From assembly GCF_000482845.1 (NCBI RefSeq), contig NZ_AXWV01000014.1, positions 1 through 64,000 of the forward strand: 64,000 bases of DNA. The letters run 5' to 3'. This document shows positions 58,425-64,000 of this stretch, one piece after another (the first letter of the stretch is position 1; each line of letters opens with the position of its first letter). The translations under genes and the position numbers were made by a program. This DNA comes from Anaerobiospirillum succiniciproducens DSM 6400. Its GTDB lineage: Bacteria > Pseudomonadota > Gammaproteobacteria > Enterobacterales > Succinivibrionaceae. Under the pieces are notes generated by a model. The model did no database searches and was not told the DNA's origin. It saw only the letters and a list, made by a program, of their open reading frames with translations.

Positions 58425-59077
58425 TGGACACCCCCAAGACAAAATCGCGATGCATGCATATGCATAAAAGATCTTGTGCCTGTATAAGGAACTGCTCTAA
58501 TTAACGGTATTACTATAAGAGCAGTAGCTGATGTTTGTGAATAAACAGCACTACCAAATCCGCTTCAATAATTCTGTTCAAGCTATAAGCATCAAAGCAA
58601 TAAGCATCAAGCTTAAGCCACCCGCCATCTAGGCTTTATCGCTAAAGCTATATAGCTTGCAAAGAAGTGGCGACATGGCACGGCTTGTTTACAGTTGCTA
58701 TGCAAAGAGCCATTCGACGCGCCTACAAAAGAATGCGCGGTTACGTGGATAAAGCATATGCAATTAGATGCTTATGTATCGCTAACTTTGAGGCAGCCAA
58801 TGCCATAACATCTCTCTAGAGCAAGTGGCTACGACAATGCGGTCTAAGCGCTATGTCCAATAGTACGTATTGGCTATTTAAGCGAATTTAAATAGGCTCG
58901 TACGCACTAAAAATAGGATGCACTAAGACTCAAGCAAGACAGAATTAACGGATAACACCATCTAAGTTTAGCACCTTGTATGAATTAATGATCAGTAATC
59001 ATTGTGTTTAGTTGTTTGTGCTAAAAAAATGCCTAACCATTAGTTCAAATTACTTTGTAGCTGTAGAGCAAAACTAA
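58425..59077. other. Spacer between uspE-like gene and exporter operon
   Basis: No gene or repeat of note; it should hold the promoter of the exporter operon. No CecR-like regulator gene is adjacent. Confidence 0.5.
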
Positions 59078-59112
59078 AAAAGGCCTTTGCTAGCTAAAGT
59101 CAAAGGCCTTTT
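59078..59112 (-). terminator. Terminator of the uspE-like gene
   Basis: A perfect 12-bp stem AAAAGGCCTTTG/CAAAGGCCTTTT with an 11-base loop; T-runs in both directions. Confidence 0.85.
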
Positions 59113-59192
59113 GAAATGGATAAATGGACTAATGGAAATCTTAACAATTAGTGATTAACTGCGCTCTCGCACTTACACCTGCATAGGAGCAC

Positions 59193-60152
59193 TTATTCCT
59201 GTGTATGAGCACTAGCAGCATCTGAGTTAACTGTGGTGGTATTGAGTACGTACAGATCGGCATTGATGTAATCTACGATCTCCTCGCAAGTATTGCCGAT
59301 AAGTGCAGCCTTAACACCGGAACGACCATGAGAGCCAATATAAACGGTAGCAGCATTCAGTCGCTTGCACAGCTTTGGCAGAACGTCATCTGGCATACCC
59401 TCTGCGATATGGCAGTTCTCCTCAGGGATATTATGTTTTTTAGCAAAGTCTAAAATGCGCTTCTTGTGTTCGGCTAAGACGCTTTCAGCATAAAGCTCAG
59501 GAGCATAGTTAGGTACTTCGAGCATTACTGTAGGCAGTACCACAGGGGCACTGTTTACAATGTGAATTGGTGCCTTAGTAATGGTTGAAAGTGCCTGAGC
59601 CTCACGTAAGAGCAGTACATTGAGGATCTGTTTTTCGTTAGACGTAAAATCAACTGCAATAACGATTGAGCTTTTCTCTGACCACTCGTGTTCTTTTGCA
59701 ATGATGACCGGAATGTTGGCGTGACGGAGCAAGTTCCAATCATGTGGAGTAAAGATGATTGAATCAAGGATGCCATGATGATTTGCGCCCTTGATAATCA
59801 AGTCATAATTACCACTGTTAGCCTCAACGAGCATGCCCTCTGAAACATCACGTGTCCACTTGACAAGAGTCTTAATGCGAGAGGCAACATCGGCGCTCTC
59901 GTGATGTTTTTCAAGAACAGACTTCACGATGCTATCGAGTTCTATTTTGGTAACTTCCTCGACGTCATGATGTGTGGTTATTTCGCTCTTCTTGCCAATA
60001 AATGGCACATCGTTGGAGAAGTCGTAGATAAGACGCAGTGCTGTGATGGTGACTCTAGGATTGTAGTGAATAATCTCTATAGCTCTCTCAAGAGCAAGCT
60101 GGCGGTCTTTCTTAGGCTCTATGATGACCAGGATGTTGTTGTACTGTCTCAT
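59193..60152 (-). CDS. uspE: Universal stress protein, UspE-like tandem-domain
   Basis: 319 residues (E. coli UspE 316) made of two Usp domains in tandem. Domain 1 starts MRQYNNILVIIEPKKDRQLAL. Domain 2 carries SSIVIAVDFTSNEKQ and the C-terminal AATVYIGSHGRSGVKAALIGN, a nucleotide-binding-type G-x-x-G motif. The proteins help cells survive stress, motility and adhesion changes by unclear means. The ATG at 60152 has AAGGAG six bases upstream; the frame runs on to 60239 without a better start. Single gene with its own terminator. Confidence 0.9.
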   Translation of the reverse strand: MRQYNNILVIIEPKKDRQLALERAIEIIHYNPRVTITALRLIYDFSNDVPFIGKKSEITTHHDVEEVTKIELDSIVKSVLEKHHESADVASRIKTLVKWTRDVSEGMLVEANSGNYDLIIKGANHHGILDSIIFTPHDWNLLRHANIPVIIAKEHEWSEKSSIVIAVDFTSNEKQILNVLLLREAQALSTITKAPIHIVNSAPVVLPTVMLEVPNYAPELYAESVLAEHKKRILDFAKKHNIPEENCHIAEGMPDDVLPKLCKRLNAATVYIGSHGRSGVKAALIGNTCEEIVDYINADLYVLNTTTVNSDAASAHTQE

Positions 60153-60517
60153 AGCTTTCTCCTTAATGGTGCGGAGGGATGATAAAGTGCATGACGGACA
60201 TTGCTGACCATTGACCCTAAGCCGCAACATCTGATGCAAAGCGACACCATAGTCTTATATTATGACAACAAAAGGTCTTGGGCGGATTTTCCTCTAAGAG
60301 CATGTTGTAATTTGTGATATAGAACTAAAAAAGCTTTGCGCTTTAACAAATATGGCGCTCAATTGCCCTCAAAAAATCTTAGCTTACGGCTATACCAAGT
60401 TGAGCTACAGCTAAGATACAGCGCCGCAGCAATGTATATGTGGAATGTACCTTTAGTTCTCTTTTGACTAACAAAGAGACTGTATGCAGATACAAGTCTT
60501 TTAGTGGGATATAAAAA
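60153..60517. other. Spacer upstream of uspE-like gene
   Basis: Must contain the uspE promoter on the minus strand. No gene or repeat seen. Confidence 0.4.
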
Positions 60518-60553
60518 TAAAGCCCTGCAAGATACTTAATCTGCAGGGCTTAT
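60518..60553 (-). terminator. Terminator of murJ
   Basis: A perfect 10-bp stem (60520-60529 with 60542-60551) with a 12-base loop; T-run on the minus strand about 90 bp after the stop. Confidence 0.8.
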
Positions 60554-60635
60554 CTATTAGTGAGCTTAGAACACTTGAAGTAAGGCGCGATTAGCTCATA
60601 TAAATTGTTAAGTGCTCTTGTTTAAAAGTAGTTGA

Positions 60636-62204
60636 CTACATCTTGATATGACGTGGACGAATACCAAAGATCAAGCAGCAGCTAGCAAAGACCACCGCAC
60701 CGCCTAAGATAAGGCCGCTTAAGTAGAGCACAGACATAAGAGTAGTCATTTGTGTCCACTCATTAAACTCAGGTGATACGTAGCGTACTGATACCGCCAT
60801 GATTATGCCAGCTGTAACTGCTTTTAAAATAAAGAATATGGTGGTCTTAGATACACGGTAAATGTTGCGCTTGTACAGCAGATATAAAAGTTGACCTGCA
60901 TTAACAAAAGCAGCTAAGGCTGTTGAGAGAGCTAAACCAACGTAATCTAAAGGCCAGACTAAGATTAGATTGAAGACAATGTTAGCTGCAATGGCTACTA
61001 CAGAGCATCTCACTGGAGTCTTAGTGTCTTGAATAGCTGCAAAGCCCTGAACTAACACACGTACTAACATGATGGCGCATAGGCCAGAGACGGATGCTAA
61101 TAAAGACTGTGAGCTCAAAAATACGTGCTCTTCAGTGAAGGCACCACGCATGAAGATCACGCGCAAGATAGGCTCACGAAGCGCAATGATACCCAAAGCT
61201 GATGGGATGCCTAACAGCAGCACGAGACGCACGCCCCAATCTAAAGTCTTTTCGTAAGTTTCATGCTGAGTTTTAATGTCAGCGCGAGACAGGGCAGGCA
61301 GAATCACAGTGGAAATAGCAACTGCAAAGATACCGATTGGAAACTCTAAAAGACGGTCAGAGTAGTACAGGTATGAAATTGAGCCAGTAGCTAAGAACGA
61401 TGCAAGTACAGTATTAACCAAAAGATTCAGCTGACTTGCAGATACGCCAAATAAAGCTGGGATCATCAAGGTACGAATACGAACTACACCAGGATGGTGC
61501 CAATCCCACTTAGGCACAACGAGCAAGCCTAACTTATAGACAAAAGGTAATTGGAATACAAGCTGTACCACGCCGCCTACAACCATACCAATGGCCAAGA
61601 TCTCATTAGGATCTTCAAATTTAGGAGCAACAAAATAGGCCGTAGCAATCATCACAATGTTAAGCAAGCATGGAGTGATTGCAGGAATGGCAAAGCTGCC
61701 ATGTACATTCAGTACAGAGCTGCACAATGCAGTTAAGGTAATAAAGAAGAGATATGGGAAGGTAATTTCAAGCAAATAACTGGCTTGAGTAAATTTAGCC
61801 GCATCTGGCTCATTGTTTAAGTAAGCCTCAAACCAGCCCCAACCAAAAATGGCAGTCACCACAGGAGAGGCGAGCATGCCAATTAAGGATATACAAAAGA
61901 CAATGAGGCCTAAGGTTCCGGCCGCTTTGGAGATTAAGTCCTTTAATTCAGATGCGCTTTGTTCCTTACTAGTTTTTGTAAGTACAGGGACAAAAGACTG
62001 AGCAAAGGCTCCCTCTGCAAACAAACGGCGGAAGAAGTTAGGAATACGGTTAGCAAAGAAGAATACGTCCGCAGTAAGACCGGCACCCAAGAGTTGAGCA
62101 ACGGCAATATCACGGACCATTCCAAGGATACGAGACAGGAAAGTGGCAGCAGCAGTAACCACTCCTGAGCGCAAAAGGCGCGATTTTTTCACTACAGCAG
62201 TCAT
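60636..62204 (-). CDS. murJ: Lipid II flippase MurJ
   Basis: MOP-superfamily flippase that brings lipid II to the outer face of the inner membrane for peptidoglycan synthesis. 522 residues (E. coli 511), about 14 TM helices. Landmarks: LLRSGVVTAAATFLSRILGMVRD at the start, FANRIPNFFRRLFAEGAFAQSFVPV, LYYSDRLLEFPIGIFAVAIST and GFAAIQDTKTPV, with the functional Arg residues in the N-terminal cavity (FRRLFAEG). The ATG at 62204 gives MTAVVKKSRLLRS; a TTG at 62234 is less likely. No SD is obvious. Confidence 0.96.
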   Translation of the reverse strand: MTAVVKKSRLLRSGVVTAAATFLSRILGMVRDIAVAQLLGAGLTADVFFFANRIPNFFRRLFAEGAFAQSFVPVLTKTSKEQSASELKDLISKAAGTLGLIVFCISLIGMLASPVVTAIFGWGWFEAYLNNEPDAAKFTQASYLLEITFPYLFFITLTALCSSVLNVHGSFAIPAITPCLLNIVMIATAYFVAPKFEDPNEILAIGMVVGGVVQLVFQLPFVYKLGLLVVPKWDWHHPGVVRIRTLMIPALFGVSASQLNLLVNTVLASFLATGSISYLYYSDRLLEFPIGIFAVAISTVILPALSRADIKTQHETYEKTLDWGVRLVLLLGIPSALGIIALREPILRVIFMRGAFTEEHVFLSSQSLLASVSGLCAIMLVRVLVQGFAAIQDTKTPVRCSVVAIAANIVFNLILVWPLDYVGLALSTALAAFVNAGQLLYLLYKRNIYRVSKTTIFFILKAVTAGIIMAVSVRYVSPEFNEWTQMTTLMSVLYLSGLILGGAVVFASCCLIFGIRPRHIKM

Positions 62205-62269
62205 AGGCAGTGATTGTACTCGCAATGAGTACAAAATCGCTATCTGCTTTCAAACAATGCAAATTTATT

Positions 62270-62376
62270 AACCAATGGCAGCGCCCAAAGAGCCCTGCCA
62301 AAAAGCTACGGCTTAGCCAATGGCAGTGCCACAAGAGCCGAGCTATCAAAGCTGTGGCTTAGCCAAGGGCGGTATC
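62270..62376. repeat. 45-bp repeat overlapping the zupT stop codon, 2.3 copies
   Basis: CCAATGGCAG-type starts at 62272, 62317 and 62363. The third copy lies inside the 3' end of the ZIP gene and includes its stop (TTA on plus at 62359-62361); the other copies repeat CTTAGCCAA downstream. Confidence 0.75.
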
Positions 62377-63147
62377 TAACACCATCATGACGACAAAGCC
62401 GGTCATTACGGCGATAGTTCCAAGATCTGAGTGCTCGCCTAGTTTGGCCTCAGGGATAAGCTCTTCTACCACTACATAAATCATGGCACCGGCAGCAAAT
62501 GATAAAAGCCATGGCATGACAGGAATAAAGTAGGCGGCTAAGGAGACCACGATGATAGCTGCAATTGGCTCTACGATAGCCGACATCGATCCGAACACAA
62601 AAGCTTTGAATCTGCTCATGCCGCAGGCATTAAGTGGTAAGGATAGAGCAGTACCCTCTGGAAAGTTTTGCAAGCCCATACCGATAGTAAGTGCAATGGC
62701 TCCAGAGTAGGCCTCAGGCTCGCCAACAGCAGCTGCAGCAGCAAAGGCGATACCTACGGCCATACCTTCTGGAATGTTGTGCAGAGTTACAGCTAAAAAG
62801 AGTAGCTGATTACGACCAAGCCGTGTGTGAGGTCCTTCTGTTTCAGTTGAGCTAAGGTGCATGTGAGGCAAAATCTTATCCATTACACTTAAAAAGATGG
62901 CACCAAGTACAAAGCCTCCTGCAACAGGGAGTACAGGAGAAGCACCACTTTTTTCTACTTGCTCAATTGCAGGTGCAAGTAATGACCACATGGATGCTGA
63001 AATCATAATGCCGGCAGCAAAACCTAAGGAGAGCTTAGTAAAAAGATCTGAAGGCATTTTCTTAGTAAAGAACACCACGGCTGCACCCAAGGCAGTCATG
63101 CCGAAAGTAAAGAGGGTAGCCAGTGTTGTATGCACTAATGCATCCAT
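62359..63147 (-). CDS. zupT: ZIP-family metal transporter, ZupT/GufA-like
   Basis: Inner-membrane importer of zinc or related divalent metals. 262 residues, eight predicted helices. TM4 carries TLHNIPEGMAVGIAFA and TM5 GMGLQNFPEGTALSLPL, the paired His/Asn/Pro-Glu metal-site motifs of ZIP proteins. A His-containing loop (PHMHLSSTETEGPHTR) lies between TM3 and TM4. The gufA-type subfamily is suggested by the start MDALVHTTLATLFTFG; which metal is moved cannot be told. Upstream of murJ on the same strand, separated by the 45-bp repeat. Confidence 0.88.
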   Translation of the reverse strand: MDALVHTTLATLFTFGMTALGAAVVFFTKKMPSDLFTKLSLGFAAGIMISASMWSLLAPAIEQVEKSGASPVLPVAGGFVLGAIFLSVMDKILPHMHLSSTETEGPHTRLGRNQLLFLAVTLHNIPEGMAVGIAFAAAAAVGEPEAYSGAIALTIGMGLQNFPEGTALSLPLNACGMSRFKAFVFGSMSAIVEPIAAIIVVSLAAYFIPVMPWLLSFAAGAMIYVVVEELIPEAKLGEHSDLGTIAVMTGFVVMMVLDTALG

Positions 63148-63859
63148 GAATTACATCCTTAGTTTGATGAGCGGGCGTCGATATACACTTTTAAGCAGCT
63201 AAGCTGTTGAGAAGCTGAATCTTAATTAGCTGTTAACCATAACTACATAGAGCGCCTTTAAAATCTTTTATGTAGCTCAATTTATTTCCAAGCTCCTTAT
63301 TAAAGAAAGTATCTTTAGTTGTGAGCTTTTATGAACTGCCTGAGGTAAAAACATAAGTGTAAGTTTAAAGGTGTTTTGGTTAGCTATAGCTAACTTAGTA
63401 TTCATAGTACACGATTTTCCCTTAGGTGCAAGAGGTGCGTTTCTCATTTGAGAAATGAGATTAACTTAGGCTAACAATGGCGTATGTACAAGCTTTGTCA
63501 GCTTAGTTTGATAGCTTATAAGCCCGTTAAGAACTGATAACATCTAGTCTCTTTGAGTGTTTGTGATGTAATTTATCAAGTGATGTCTATTTGCATATTT
63601 CAGCTCTATAATGAGCTCATTCAAGTTTCAGACACAAAAAAGTCTCTAAGCACACAATAATGTGCTACATTGATTTAGATCCATTCGGATCTAATCAAAC
63701 AGATTTCATGATTTAGTTTAGCCAAGGATCAAATCCAGTCTGGGAACAAGTCAGACAAGCTAAATAAATCATTAACCGGTTTGGTTTTTATCTTCATAAG
63801 CATGCTAGCTAATTTCTTATCAATTGATAAAGCTAGTTTGCTTCAATAGGAGTATCAAG
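63148..63859. other. Divergent spacer between zupT and ahpC
   Basis: Contains a perfect 16-bp palindrome GTTAGCTATAGCTAAC (63379-63394), a hairpin TCTCATTT-gag-AAATGAGA (63442-63460), and a -10-like TATAAT (63607-63612) embedded in the palindrome AGCTC-TATAAT-GAGCT (63602-63617), probably the ahpC promoter. No OxyR site could be aligned with confidence. No gene. Confidence 0.5.
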
Positions 63860-64000
63860 ATGTCATTCATCAACAAGGAAGTTGGCGACTTTTCAGTTCA
63901 GGCCTTCCAGAACAACGATTTCCACACCGTTACCAAGGCTGACTTATTAGGCAAGTGGTCTGTATTATTCTTCTACCCAGCTGACTTCACTTTCGTTTGC
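63860..64000 (+). CDS. ahpC: Alkyl hydroperoxide reductase subunit C (5' part)
   Basis: 2-Cys peroxiredoxin that reduces H2O2, organic peroxides and peroxynitrite with AhpF. The 47 codons present read MSFINKEVGDFSVQAFQNND and continue to FFYPADFTFVC. The last codon in the window is the peroxidatic Cys-47 (E. coli numbering without processing). AGGAG (63848-63852) stands seven bases before the ATG. Cut by the window end. Confidence 0.96.
   Translation, partial: MSFINKEVGDFSVQAFQNNDFHTVTKADLLGKWSVLFFYPADFTFVC

Overview
The window comes from a gammaproteobacterial chromosome with moderate G+C content. Nearly every core protein has its closest resemblance to Escherichia-type enzymes (S6, S18, L9, ThrRS, IF3, PurF, PdxH, AhpC). 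Gene order is classically gammaproteobacterial: rnr tail-rlmB-rpsF-rpsR-rplI, ftsK-lolA-rarA-serS-cvpA-purF and thrS-infC-rpmI-rplT. Heavy use of TTA and CTT leucine codons, fermentative acetate kinase, long low-density intergenic spacers and large Ala/Gln/Glu-rich protein extensions suggest a host-associated anaerobe, possibly of the Succinivibrionaceae type. That placement is an inference from memory of gene style and was not searched.

Layout. 1-2850: Lys/Ala/Thr tail of a probable RNase R, rlmB, then the S6-S18-L9 ribosomal operon without priB. 3-6.5 kb: a HAD phosphatase and a YddA/SbmA-like ABC transporter. 6.5-12 kb (minus strand): an ankyrin-type protein, an AGCS sodium:alanine symporter with a structured leader, and a DedA protein with a Cys-rich tail. 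13.2-26.9 kb (plus): a giant 2,227-residue FtsK, then lolA, rarA, serS, cvpA and purF. 27-28.6 kb (minus): a secreted protein, a 27-residue membrane peptide and tRNA-Val. 29.2-32.6 kb (plus): thrS with a tRNA-like operator, infC starting at an AUA codon, rpmI and rplT. 33-40.6 kb: gltA, purU, a DUF2726 protein, pdxH, ackA. 41-46 kb (minus): an RND efflux pair. 47-51.5 kb: pepD, a lipoprotein and a transposase-like orphan domain. 52.8-58.4 kb (minus): a four-gene ybhGFSR-like ABC exporter operon. 59.2-63.2 kb (minus): uspE-like, murJ, zupT-like. The window ends inside ahpC, exactly at its peroxidatic cysteine codon.

How genes work together. Translation genes dominate, and several carry visible post-transcriptional control: an SD-sequestering hairpin before rpsF, a tRNA-Thr anticodon mimic before thrS, an AUA start for IF3, and a large stem-loop plus a nine-codon upstream ORF before serS. 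Envelope and division functions (FtsK, LolA, MurJ, DedA) and export systems (RND pump, YbhGFSR, SbmA/YddA-like) form the second theme.

The least expected feature is a set of about a dozen short tandem-repeat arrays (6-46 bp units) in the intergenic DNA. At least four of them overlap the stop codon of the neighbouring gene, and one has grown out of the terminator region behind tRNA-Val. No CRISPR array, prophage or complete insertion sequence was found.
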